Source: Lathyrus oleraceus (taxonomy: Eukaryota > Streptophyta > Magnoliopsida > Fabales > Fabaceae). From it: a DNA stretch of 64,000 bases. Below the pieces are notes generated by a model. The model made no database searches. It was not told where the DNA came from and was given only the letters and a program-made list of their open reading frames with translations. The position numbers and the translations under genes were made by a program. The DNA is taken from assembly GCF_024323335.1 (NCBI RefSeq), contig NC_066583.1, positions 358,242,377 through 358,306,376 on the forward strand, read 5' to 3'. Of the stretch, positions 32,873-44,500 are shown piece after piece (position 1 is the stretch's first letter; every line of letters starts with the position of its first letter).

Positions 32873-33084
32873 CAGCTCTGACTTCTACAACTTCAACACT
32901 TCAGGGGCCGATCACTTTCTCCAGTGCTGGCATCATTCAGTATGGTCAAGTCTCTGCTGTCAACGAAGAAGATGGGGATAGTGACTGCGACATCGACAAC
33001 TGGGTGCGTCCGAGGATCCCGGGTGAAGTCATCAACAATTGGTCTTCTGAAGAGATTATTCAAGTCACTCTTCTTGAAGAGTAA
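32873..33084 (+). pseudogene. C-terminal end of the outer Ogre gag-protease, detached
   Basis: After removing the inner Ogre and one CCAGC, the outer gag-pro frame continues here to TAA at 33082. It ends with DGDSDCDIDNWVRPRIPG, which parallels the inner gag-pro end (DADSDGDLDNWIYPTIGDG). The segment has no start of its own and is stranded 15 kb from the rest of the ORF. Its last codon overlaps the intron donor. Confidence 0.85.
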
Positions 33085-33340
33085 TTTTCTTTGTTTATTC
33101 ATGCATATCCAAGTCTTACGTTCCACCCAGGGCGTAACGACTCATTGTAGGGCCCGTCTATGTGACACTTGCATTTTTTTATCATAAATAAAGGACGTCT
33201 TTTCGCATTCAAATATTTCGTTCCTTGTCTTTCTATTTTTTGCAGTTTTTCAAAAAAAAAAAATAAAAAAAAAATGGCAATGTTTTGTTTAGTTTCCACA
33301 TTTTTTTCACACTCATAAGCACATACCATCACTCATGCAG
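33081..33340 (+). other. Predicted intron between protease and RT (outer Ogre)
   Basis: 260 nt, GTAATT...ATGCAG. As in the inner Ogre, the donor starts at the last base of gaG-TAA, the intron is phase 2, and the joined codon is GAA (Glu), in frame with pol. An A-rich stretch lies at about 33250-33273. Confidence 0.8.
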
Positions 33341-36300
33341 ATGCACATCACCGGATCCTATTGATAACGTTTCTGCTACGGCTCGCTTCGACTTTGAAAA
33401 TCCAATCTTTCAAGCTGAAGAAGAGGATGATGAAGATTGTGAACTCCCTGAAGAACTCACCAGGTTGTTGAAACAAGAGGAAAGGGTTATTCAACCGCAT
33501 CAAGAGTTTGTTGAAGTGATTAATCTCGGCACCGAAGACGCCAAGAGAGAAATCAAAATAGGGGCTGCTTTGGAAGATAATGTGAAGAAAGGGCTGATTA
33601 AATTGCTGCAAGAATACATTGACATCTTCGCCTGGTCTTATCAGGACATGCCTGGGCTGGACACAGACATCGTGGTACACCGCTTGCCTCTCAAAGAAGG
33701 TTGTCCTCCGGTCAAGCAGAAGCTCAGAAGAACAAGACCAGAGATGGCTGTCAAGATAAAGGAAGAAGTGCAAAAGCAGTTGGATGCAGGGTTTCTAGCA
33801 GTCACCAATTATCCGCCATGGGTTGCAAACATCGTCCCAGTACCTAAGAAGGATGGAAAGGTATGGATGTGTGTCGACTATCGGGATCTGAACAGAGCTA
33901 GCCCTAAAGATGATTTCCCATTACCTCACATCGACGTTTTGGTGGATAATACAACTCAGTTCTCGGTATTCTCCTTCATGGATGGCTTTTCTGGCTATAA
34001 CCAAATCAAGATTGCACCAGAAGACATGGAAAAGACAACTTTCATAACCCCGTGGGGCACCTTCTGCTACAAGGTGATGCCGTTTGGTCTGAAAAATGCC
34101 GGAGCAACATATCAACGAGCTATGGTAACTCTGTTCCATGATATGATTCATCATGAAATCGAGGTTTCTGTGGATGATATGATTGCCAAATCTCAGACAG
34201 AAGAAGAACATTTGTTGAATTTGCAGAAACTGTTTGAGCGTTTGAGGAAATTCAAACTGAGACTTAATCCGAACAAGTGCACTTTCGGGGTGAGATCGGG
34301 AAAATTGCTGGGTTTTATTGTTAGCGGAAAAGGGATTGAGGTGGATCCCGACAAAGTAAAAGCGATACAGGAAATGCCTGAGCCAAGAACAGAGAAGCAA
34401 GTTCGTAGTTTCTTAGGGAGGTTGAACTACATTGCAAGGTTCATCTCTCACCTAACAACCACGTGTGAGCCAATTTTCAAATTGCTGAGGAAAGATCAGG
34501 ATATCAGGTGGAATGAAGATTGTCAAAGGGCTTTCGAGAAGATAAAAGAGTATTTACAGAAACCTCCAATCCTTATACCTCCAATTCCTGGGAGACCTCT
34601 GATAATGTACCTATCAGTGACTGAGAACTCGATGAGGTGTGTATTGGGACAGCATGACGAGTCTGGTCGAAAAGAGCATGCCATATACTACCTTAGCAAA
34701 AAGTTTACCGACTGTGAAATCAAATATTCGCAGCTTGAGAAAACTTGCTGTGCTTTGGCCTGGGCTGCTCGCCGACTGAGGCAGTATATGTTGAACCATA
34801 CTACCTTGTTGATTTCTAAGATGGATCCAGTGAAATACATATTCGAGAAGCCAGCTCTCACCGGAAGGGTCGCTCGTTGGCAAATGATTTTAACAGAGTA
34901 TGATATTCAGTACACGTCGCAAAAGGCCATCAAAGGTAGTATTCTGTCAGACTACCTTGCCGAGCAGCCGATTGATGATTATGAGCCGATGAAGTTTGAA
35001 TTCCCTGATGAAGACATCATGTTCCTCAAGATGAAAGACTGTGAAGAGCCAGTTGTTGGGGAGGGACCTGATCCGAACGAAAAGTGGACTTTGTTGTTTG
35101 ATGGGGCTGTCAATGCTAGAGGAAGTGGAATTGGTGCTGTCATTACAACTCCGAAAGGTGCCCACATACCTTTCACCGCTCGTTTGACTTTTGAGTGCAC
35201 AAATAATGAAGCTGAGTACGAGGCCTGTATCTTGGGCATTGAGCAAGCCATTGATCTGAGAATCAAGACTCTGGACATCTTCGGAGATTCAGCTCTGGTG
35301 ATTAATCAAGTGAATGGTGATTGGAATACTCTCCAGCCCACTCTGGTCCCCTACAAAGATTACACGAGAAGACTGTTGACTTTCTTCACAACGGTAAAAT
35401 TGTATCATATACCTCGTGATGAGAACCAGATGGCAGACACACTTGCTACTCTATCCTCCATGATCAAGGTAATTCGTTGGAACCATGCTCCCAGGATCGA
35501 TGTGATGCGCCTTGACAGGGCCGCGTATGTGTTTGCTGCTGAACTGGTAGTCGATGACAAGCCCTGGTATCACGATATCAAGTGCTTTCTGAAGAATCAA
35601 GAGTACCCTGCAGGGGCATCCAACAATGACAGAAAGACTTTGAGAAGATTGGCAGGCAGTTTCTTCTTGAACAAAGACGATGTGTTGTATAAGAGGAACT
35701 TCGACATGGTTTTGCTCAGATGTGTGGACAGACACGAGGCGGACATGTTAATGCAGGAAGTTCATGAAGGTTCCTTCGGTACTCATGCCGGTGGACATGC
35801 AATGGCTAAGAAATTGTTGAGAGCGGGTTATTATTGGATGACCATGGAATCAGATTGTTTCAAGTATGCTCGGAAGTGTCATAAATGCCAGATTTATGCT
35901 GATAAGGTGCATGTACCGCCGAATCCTCTGAATGTGATGTCTTCGCCGTGGCCGTTTGCCATGTGGGGTATTGACATGATTGGAAAGATTGAGCCGACTG
36001 CTTCCAATGGGCATCGCTTCATCCTTGTTGCCATCGACTATTTCACCAAATGGGTCGAAGCAGCGTCATTTGCGAATGTCACCAGACATGTGGTTGCCCG
36101 TTTCATCAAGAAAGAAATTATTTGTCGCTATGGGATTCCCGAAAGAATCATTACTGATAATGGTTCTAATCTCAACAACAAAATGATGAAGGAGTTGTGT
36201 CAGAACTTCAACATTCAGCATCACAATTCTTCCCCTTACCGCCCTAAGATGAACGGCGCTGTTGAGGCGGCAAATAAGAACATAAAGAAGATTGTGCAGA

Positions 36301-36815
36301 AGATGGTTGTTACGTACAGAGATTGGCATGAGATGCTACCCTTCGCCTTGCATGGGTACCGCACTTCAGTACGTACATCGACAGGGGCAACCCCTTACTC
36401 CCTTGTGTATGGTATGGAAGCGGTCCTACCTGTTGAAGTGGAGATTCCTTCTCTAAGAGTCCTGTTGGATGTCAAGTTAGATGAAGCTGAATGGATTCGG
36501 ACAAGGTTCAATGAGTTGAGTCTTATCGAAGAGAAGCGAATGGCAGCCATTTGTCATGGGCAGTTGTATCAGAGTCGGATGAAGAGAGCTTTTGATCAGA
36601 AGGTGCGTCCTCGTTGTTTCCAAGTCGGAGATTTAGTGTTGAAAAGGATCCTTCCTCCTCAGACAGATCACAGGGGCAAGTGGACTCCTAACTATGATGG
36701 ACCGTATATTGTCACCAAGGTTTTTGGTGGTGGGGCCTTAATGCTTGCAACTATGGAGGGTGAAGACTTCGCTTCCCCTGTGAACTCAGACGCAGTTAAA
36801 AAATACTTCGCATAA
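33341..36815 (+). CDS. Outer Ogre pol: RT, RNase H, archaeal-type RNase H, integrase
   Basis: Open from 33285; the part before 33341 is intronic. Residue numbers count from 33285. It is collinear with the inner pol. The RT catalytic box reads SVDD (Ser at residue 295, 34167-34169) instead of YVDD. Two other changes against the inner copy hit conserved blocks: KVWMCVDYRD (Trp for Arg) and ENSMRCVLG (Arg for Gly). The archaeal-type RNase H (FDGAV, AEYEA, FGDSA, NQMADTLA) and the integrase are intact, with D958 and E994 spaced by 35 residues. The frame is open, but RT activity is probably lost. Confidence 0.93.
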
Positions 36816-36825
36816 AATAGACCCG

Positions 36826-37015
36826 CTGGACAGTAAAAAGAATAGTCCAGGCAAAAAATGGGCATCCCGACGAACCAAGAAAATGAAAAGGTTCGGGCAA
36901 AAATTAGGGACAAAAATAAAAAAAGATTGTACACCCGGTAAGTTGAAAACCTGAAAAGGCAACTTAGGCAAAAATGGGTATCCCGGTGGATCGAAAACCC
37001 GAAAAGGGCGATCCA
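36826..37015 (+). other. Array of four hairpins in the outer Ogre 3' UTR
   Basis: H1 CTGGAC/GTCCAG (36826-36850); H2 CGAACC/GGTTCG (36871-36895); H3 TAAGTTG/CAACTTA (36939-36966, seven perfect pairs); H4 TGGATCG/CGATCCA (36987-37015, seven perfect pairs). GGCAAAAA-type tags follow each. Compared with the inner Ogre, H1 changes at two pairs, H3 at two and H4 at one by double substitutions that keep pairing; H3 and H4 each also show a change to or from a G.U pair. Confidence 0.8.
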
Positions 37016-37537
37016 GGCAAAAGTTAGGGATTAAGCGAATGACTGCGTTCTGAGTAGCTCTGAATCTCATCTCGTGCCAATGACTGGAAATTTTTGAAGG
37101 ATAGGAAACAGTCCAATCACTCTTTCAGAAAGCTGATCATCTGGAGGATCTTGAAGACGGGCAAGTCATAGCAGAATTGGAGCCCAATAGAAATCCACTT
37201 CACATTGCCATTAGATTAATTTTTGTTTTATCTATTGTGCGATTACCTCTTTCCAGGGATTGCTTCTTAATGTAAATGCCTATTCAGAGGCCATTTAATC
37301 AATAAAATCATGTTATTCAGTATATCTCTGTTTTCGTTTTCATTTTACTGTTTTGTTTGCGAAAATGACGTCCGAATTTTTGATAAACATTGCATCATGA
37401 CACATAAGGGCTTTACAGGTACATGCTCAGTAAACATTTAAAATTGCTGTAAATTTTGAGTGCCTTGGATCGTCTATTTAGAACAGATACCCTCGGGGCA
37501 TTTCCTTAAAATTCCCTGCAGATGGTCGTGAATATCT

Positions 37538-38310
37538 TCCCCAGTGAAGTCGCCAACAGACGAATCTGGTGTCTTATCCCTGCAGAGCTGATCAGAGTGT
37601 TGGATTCTTCAATCCCCAGCAGTTTCTCACCACCGTACTTCCCCAAGCGGTTGTTTCAAGACATACACTCCCCAGTAGAGTTGATAGTATCAGACTACAT
37701 ATCCCCAACGGGGTTGACAGTGCCAGACTTTATCTTCCCAGCAGAAGTGCCTGCTCCTTAGAGTTCGATGCCAGATCGATAATCCCAATGCAAGATCCAT
37801 GGTTTCTTTTCTTGAAGCAGAACCTCGGTACCGTATCAGTGATTGCTCCCCCTGCTGAGTCATCTCTCGCAAATCGTGGTTGCCAGAACCATTGTAGCTT
37901 TCCTCAGCAGCAGGCTTCCAATGCCATTCTTTCCCCGATCAGAGTCTCGGTATGGCCAGAACACCGCATGGCTAGTCATCTCCCCACAGAGTTCATTGTG
38001 GTGTGTATCTCCAGCAGCCTGGCCAAAGCCCAGAGGATGATAATCATTTCTCCAGCAGATCCCTTGCCTCAGCTTGGCATTCTACCCAGCATTTCGCATC
38101 CCTGCATGTAGAATCATATTGCATTGCATCCTTCCAAATCGCGTAGCATTTCCATTTTCATGGAGCATTACGCCATTGAAAAATTCAAACATACGCATGT
38201 AAGCATAAAACATTCTCGGTATCCCAAGTGATAAGCTAGAAGTTGTTTCCAGTACTCAAACTGAAGATTGTTCATGACTTACCTTTGTTATCCCCAGCAA
38301 GTGTCACTGG
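37538..38310 (+). repeat. Degenerate array of tRNA-3'-end-like (PBS-complementary) motifs
   Basis: The motif TCCCCAGCAGAGTCGCCA is the complement of the PBS. TCCCCAGTGAAGTCGCCA at 37538-37555 matches it at 15 of 18 positions. Partial forms follow at about 37613 (TCCCCAGCAG), 37669 (TCCCCAGTAGAGT), 37702 (TCCCCAACGGGGT), 37735 (TTCCCAGCAGAAGT), 37980 (CCCCACAGAGTT), 38010 (TCTCCAGCAG), 38051 (TCTCCAGCAG) and 38292 (TCCCCAGCAAGTGTC). Spacing is irregular, tens to hundreds of bases. The rest of this part of the 3' UTR shows no coding potential. Confidence 0.65.
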
Positions 38311-38385
38311 CCCATGCGCCGCCTCTATTATCATTCCCTATTTCTGCCAATGCTGACAGGCATGAAGTTTTCCGGTATCCAGACC

Positions 38386-39185
38386 GAAGTGGCATTCAGG
38401 CCAGTTTTCCGGTATCCAGACCGAAGTGGCATTCAGGCCAATTTTCCGATGTTCAGATCGAAGAAGTTTCCGACGTTCAGGTCGATGCAACTTGTGGCAT
38501 TCAGGCCAGTTTTCCGGTATCCAGACCGAAGTGGCATTCAGGCCAGTTTTCCGGTATCCAGACCGAAGTGGCATTCAGGCCAGTGTTCCGATTTTCAGAT
38601 CGAAGAAGTTTCCGACGTTCAGGTCGATGCAACTTGTGGCATTCAGGCCAGTTTTCCCGGTATCCAGACCGAAGTGGCATTCAGGCCAGTTTTCCCGGTA
38701 TCCAGACCGAAGTGGCATTCAGGCCAATTTTCCGATGTTCAGATCGAAGAAGTTTCCGATATTCAGATCGAAGTGGCATTCAGGCCAGTGTTCCGATATT
38801 CAGATCGAAGTGGCATTCAGGCCAGTGTTCCGATATTCAGATCGAAGTGGCATTCATGCCAGTTTTTCCGGTATTCAGATCGAAGTGGCATTCAGGCCAG
38901 TGTTCCGATGTTCAGATCGAAGAAGTTTCCGATATTTAGATCGAAGTGGCATTCAGGCCAGTGTTCCGATATTTAGATCGAAGTGGCATTCAGGCCAGTG
39001 TTCCGATATTCAGATCGAAGTGGCATTCAGGCTAGTGTTCCGATATTCAGATTGAAGTGGCATTCAGGCCAGTTTTTCCGATATTCAGATCGAAGTGGCA
39101 TTCAGGCCAAGTCTTTCCGGTGTTCAGATCGAAGAAGTTTCCGACGTTCAGGTCGATGCGACTTGTGGCATTCATGCCCATTTTC
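38386..39185 (+). repeat. 37-bp-class tandem repeat in the outer Ogre 3' UTR
   Basis: About 800 bp built of 36-38-bp units of the form GGCATTCAGGCCAGTTTTCC-GGTATCCAGACCGAAGT. A related shorter unit (CCGATGTTCAGATCGAAGAAGTTT) is interspersed, giving a higher-order pattern. Because the unit lacks stops and is not always a multiple of three, three long forward ORFs run through it; they are not genes. It is unrelated in sequence to the 145-bp repeat at the same place in the inner Ogre. Confidence 0.95.
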
Positions 39186-39479
39186 CGATGATCAGATCAA
39201 AATCCTTTCCAGTATTCAGACTGATGAGCGGCATTCAGGCCATGGTTATTTCTGTGTTACCATTTATTTTGGTATCCAGTTTAACATTCTTTTTTCGATA
39301 TTCAGACTGACTTTCACCGTACCAGACGGATTCTTCTTTCAAGACCACCTCTTTGCCGATTCAGACAAGCATTTTTACTTCAGTGCAATTTTTTGGGCTT
39401 TTATTGTATTCAATCCCTTGATACCTCGAAAGCACGAAAGCAGCTGTCATCTTCCTTCCGGGTCTCCAGTTGATTGAAT

Positions 39480-39488
39480 AGGGGCAGC
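39480..39488 (+). other. Polypurine tract of the outer Ogre
   Basis: AGGGGCAGC directly before the TGTAATACC start of the 3' LTR. Confidence 0.8.
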
Positions 39489-41247
39489 TGTAATACCCCA
39501 AAATTTACCCTTCATTTTTCCTAAAAAAAATAATAAAATTTTTTTTAATTAATTAATTAATTAATTAGTTAATTAATTAAATAATTAAAATAAATAAATT
39601 ATTTTGGACTTGGGTCTCCCTCATTCCAAGCCCACAAGTCCACGAAAATCAGCTATAAATATAAGAGTTTCAGTAGGGTTTCAGACACTTGGAAATTCCC
39701 TGAGAAATAGACTTGGAGTTCACGTGGAGTTTCAAACCTAGGAACTACTCTGCAGCAACCTTCGGGCAGCCCTGAGAAGTTCATTCCGCCTCACGCAAAC
39801 CCTAAACGTTGCTTCGCCAATCCGGCCTTGTCTTCCAATTTTAACAGGTCTCTCATCAGGTATGCCTCTGTTCCTATTACTCTATGCCTCGGGTTGAATA
39901 CTGAATATATGAAGTAACCTCAGGTTTGGCCCACAGGGTTATATTTGTGTATGAATATGTGATTTATGCCTTGACTGTTTAACAATTTCGTTTATGAGGT
40001 GAATGCCATAGGATCTGGAATCTTTAACATCGTGCAGGTACCAATGGGAAATCCAAATCCCGCAGGTGCTCGCTAGCCGCTTCGCTAGGCGAGCACGCAG
40101 CGAAGCTTCGCTAGGCTTTCGCTAGGCGAAGCAGTCGCGAATGTGACAGTATCTGCTTTTATTCCGTTTTGTTCTAACCTGTTCTTTGTGTTGCCATGGT
40201 CTTGTTATCTTTTGATTTCATCCTGCTTGCCTAACCCCTTTTGTTGAGTTTTTGTGAGGGCTCACATATTCTCGCAGGGATACCCTCCGGAGGTTTATTC
40301 CGATTTCCCGTACTGATTGGTTTTCTTTGATGGCATCAGCTTGGGAGAATCTTAGGGTCGCTTATCCTTTAATTGCTGTAACTTCGGATCTTGATCCGTG
40401 TGGTATTTTACTTCTTCCCTTTTATTTCTACTGTTTCTTAGCTGGAAGACCTCGATAGGAGGCAATGTTTGAGCCCCTTGGTGGCATTTTTTCTATTTCA
40501 AGATATATGTTTTGTGTGATGTGATTGTTTCCCCATAGGATGCGAGGCTTCGCATAGTCTCCCGTTTGCATGCCAATTTAGGTAGCACTGTTCCTCCGCC
40601 TAGGACTTCCTTTTTGCATGCGCGTTCCTACAACGCAAACAAAACCTAAAACCCAAAGCAACACGTTTACTCCTTCTACTACAGGCGAGTAAGTCTCCAA
40701 AGGTCGAGCATCCGGTAGATTGCGTAGTAACGTTGTTCACCCCGTAACATAATCCATAACCCCATAGTTAGTCGAACTACGGCTTGCTCTGATTCTCATT
40801 CCAGATGAGATACGTAGGCATAAGACGCGATGTCTTAGCGAGCACAATTACCCCCAACCCATAGGTCAGCCGAGCTACGAAGACTCTGATTCTCATATTC
40901 AGATGAGATACGTATGCAGTGGATGCGACATCCGCGCGAGTCATTTCTCTCAACCTTTTTAGTAAATAGCACATTAGGCAAAACCACACCCTTTAAACAG
41001 AAACCGCATAAGTGGATCCCGTAGAGTACTACGGATGCGTAGGGGTGCTAATACCTTCCCTTCGCATAACTGACTCCCGAACCCAAGATTTGGTTGCGAG
41101 ACCTTGTCTTTTTCTTTCCTATTTTCAGGTTTACTTCGAGCGTTTCCTTTCCCTCCTTTGGGATAAATAACGCACGGTGGCGACTCTCCTGTCTTTTTTC
41201 TTCGCCGGTTGTTTTTTTTTCGCACTGTATTTTTTCAGGTTGCGACA
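39489..41247 (+). repeat. 3' LTR of the outer Ogre
   Basis: 1759 bp, longer than the 5' copy mainly because of extra TTAA units near 39545-39575. It ends GCGACA, followed by the target duplication GGTTT. Confidence 0.95.
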
Positions 41248-41252
41248 GGTTT

Positions 41253-41579
41253 GATTGTGAATCTTGTCATAATTGGCAAAAAGAGATAAATTCTCTTTAA
41301 TTCAAATTAGAAAATGATTTACAACCTAAAAGTGCATTTGCTATTGATCCTTCTAAGTATGAAAAGTCTTTGAATCATTCGTACAAAAATCATAAAAGTT
41401 TCAAAAAGTATTCAAATGGTAAAATCATATCTCATTGCAATCTATCTTGTCATTATTGTTGCAAAAGGGCCATACCATTGAATAATGCAAATTTAGGAAG
41501 ATGCTAGTTCCTAAAGGATCCTCTCAATGGTTATCCAAATGCAACCTTGATTTCACTCATTTCTAAGGATCCAATGAAA
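41253..41579 (+). pseudogene. Ty1/copia gag-pol, piece 2
   Basis: Continues the gag reading from 9344 (DCESCHNWQKEINSL), then a stop, then reading with NHSYKNHKSFKKYSNGK and a Cys/His segment. It ends where the minus-strand solo LTR is inserted; the reading picks up again at 46572. Confidence 0.75.
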
Positions 41580-41584
41580 ATTGG

Positions 41585-44500
41585 TGTCGCATCCGCGAAA
41601 AACAACCGACGGGCTGAAACAAAAACACAACACAGAGCCGCCACTGCGCGTTATTTATCCCAAGATAGGGAAAGGAAACGCTCAGAGAAACCTGGAAAAA
41701 GCATGGTCTCGCGACCAAAGAGAAAGGGTAAGGGAGTCGGTTACGCAAGGGGAAGGTATTAGCACCCCTCACGTCCGTCGTACTCGACGGGATCCACGCT
41801 CTAAGAAAAGAAAAGGTTGCTAAAACATCACACACACACACAAGGAACACAGGTGGGGTTAAGGGGAAAAGAGCTCGATAAGACATCGCATCTTATGCCT
41901 ACGTATCTCGTTTGGAACGAGAATCAGAGTTGCCGTAGTTCGGCTCACGCACGCCAAACAAGACACACCGGCAAACATGGAGCCTGAATGCCAATCACTG
42001 GACTTACATCAGCATCCGAACCAAAACGCACACAAGAAGGCAAACGTGGAGCCCGACCGCCAATCACTGGACTTACATCGGCATCCGAACCAAAATGCAC
42101 ACAAGAAGATAACAAGCAAACACACACAAAAAGAAAAAAAAAGTGCCCGGAGAGACCTCGCACGGTCTCCTGCCTACATACCTCGTCTGGAACGAGGATC
42201 AGGGCGATGTAGTTCCCCTGAAAGGGAAAGAAAATCTAGCCAGAAACCAAGGGAAGACACACTACCAGGGAGCTGTACTCGAGCCTAGTGTTGTCATGCA
42301 TCATTGCCCTACGTTGAGGTTTCTACCTACTTGCACAACTGCAAGCTAATCCTATCCAGGAAGAAAGCAAGCATACAAGCATACAAGCAAACAGAGCAAA
42401 CAAATATTCACAAAGCACACACTATAGCCAATCAAGTGAGGCTCAAACAATGGGTTTGACTGCCGAAGCAAGTCATCTGTACATGGGTAGTATTCGCTCT
42501 TAACCTTGCCATTGCGGGGCTAAGGTGAAGCAGATGAAAGGTGAGTGAAGATTAGACTTCACAGCTCTTATCCCTGACCAGGGAGAGCTTCAGACAAAGG
42601 AGCGTGGGTCCAGAATGGAGGGACCCTTCTACGCTTAAGACTCTGACTCGATTGTGCAACAGCACAAGATCTTGGGTTTGTGTCCCAATGCATCAACACA
42701 GTGTGAGCAGAGGGACGACTCAACAGAATAGTGGGGGATAGATTGCATATCCCTATGATCCACCAATTGCCTCATAGAGGTCTTTACCTGCTTGGCACAA
42801 ATGTAAACAACCACAAACATCGCCTCTTAAGGAGGACTTCAGACAGTTGCCTGGCCAAGTAACAGGCCAGGTCTTCCAGACTACATGAAGTATAGAAGTC
42901 TTACCTCAAGTGGTTTTACAAACCAAGCAGCAGCAAGCAAGTTCTTAAAGAACTGTAAGCGACTAAATGTACCTGAAATCAATCAAGTATCATCAGTACT
43001 CAGACAGACAAACAGTAAACAGCAAATGGTTAATCAGTTAATCTGTACAAGTTAATGCACACAAGTGCAAGCTATAAGCTTAAGCTCAAGCATCACAACC
43101 TACAAAACAAAGTCAATGTTAGTTTACAACATCAAACAAAACTCAATTTAATCAACTTGCACTTTTTCCTTTAAGCCTTTTTGCATTTCAACCTGAAAAT
43201 CCACACCAAATGTGAGAAACTAGACCACTAGGCCAAGCCTAGGGTCCAAAGGGATAAAAAAAATCTAAACAGCAAGTGTAATTCAACCAAAATCAAATTC
43301 AAACAAATTAAAAGCAAATGCAATTGATCCCATGCTCATACCATTTACCATTATCATTTCATGCACAATTTACCACAAACTAGGTCAAATACAACACCAA
43401 AAGACCAAACAGAACTATTTCACTCAAAAGCATACCAAAACCATTCAATTAATTCCACAAAAATTCACACCAAAACATGACATATTCAATGTATAGCATG
43501 TCAATTTTCAGCTCAATTGGACAAAAGAAAGTAGGTCAATGAAAATCAAAAAGTCCAGACACAATTATGTAAGCCAATTCAAGACATCCAAGCAAGCATC
43601 CATTTCAATAATTCATAAAACAGTGACAACAATTAAGAAATGAATGGGATCAAAACTATGATGTCCTATAATGTGTCTACAATCCACATATCAAATTTCA
43701 TCTTCATCCAATACACTATGAGAATTTCACAAGCAAAATGCCAACATGTATCACACAATGTTACCAAATGAGCATACAGAGAAGAAAATTATCAATCAAT
43801 TTGAAAATGACATCAAAAATTCCAGCAAAAATTACATGTTATCTTGACATATCAATGTTCATCCACACAAAATTTCAGCTCAAATCAACATCTCTAGGCA
43901 TTTTAAATAAAATCAGAAAGTTGACCTAGCTTGGTGTGACACAAATTGTCACACCTTAATCCAAAAATTCATATCTAATCAACCAAGTATCCAAAATTCA
44001 CAAACTCTACATGGAAATCACCATCAACATGTCCAGAATAAGCACAAACATTTTCATCCATTTCTTTACAAGTATGAGCATTTCATGTTAAAAATGGCAA
44101 AACATACAAAATATGCACACAAGTCAAAGATCAATAGGCAAAGTCAAAATTTCTCCATGCACAACTTATGGTATCATGCCTATAAAATTCTAGACAAAAT
44201 TATGAATCTAACAAAAAAACTCCCATTAAATTTGGATTAGAAATGATTTTTTTATGATTTTTATAAGTTTTGTTAATTTATGTGAAATAATTACTTAAAA
44301 TGAATTATGAATTAATTAAGGCTGTGGCAATTTTGTAATTATCGCTCCCAGGGACCAAAACGCTGCGTATGACTAAAAGCGTTGGCAGCGTGTGGTTGGT
44401 TCATTTTCGCGCCAAACATGAATTTGAAACCAGGCCGGGCAAATGAGGATCAAACGCTGTTCATGTTCATGTTCTTCAACCAAAAAAATCCAGAAATTTG

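Larger units (their letters stand above)
9345..41247 (+). mobile_element. Outer Ogre-type LTR retrotransposon (Ty3/gypsy, Tat clade)
   Basis: The element is bounded by near-identical LTRs (9345-11092 and 39489-41247) and a 5-bp target duplication GGTTT (9340-9344 and 41248-41252). Removing it and one GGTTT restores the copia reading across the junction, which fixes the boundaries to the base. Without the inner element it is about 16.5 kb. The order is LTR, PBS, leader, ORF1, gag-pro, intron, RT-RNase H-aRNase H-integrase, long 3' UTR, PPT, LTR, which is the Ogre architecture. The LTRs differ at only two substitutions noticed by eye, plus length changes in a TTAA repeat and a T run, so the insertion is recent. 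It is now inactivated by the inner Ogre and by an RT catalytic-box change. Confidence 0.97.

Noticed and set aside
38268..39477. Several overlapping ORFs of 160-220 codons
   Set aside because: They run in all forward frames through the 37-bp-class tandem repeat and owe their openness to a stop-free unit; no protein family resemblance.
41547..42349. Basic, Ser/Lys-rich ORFs in the solo LTR
   Set aside because: They lie in an LTR body in antisense, have no known domain, and some overlap in different frames.
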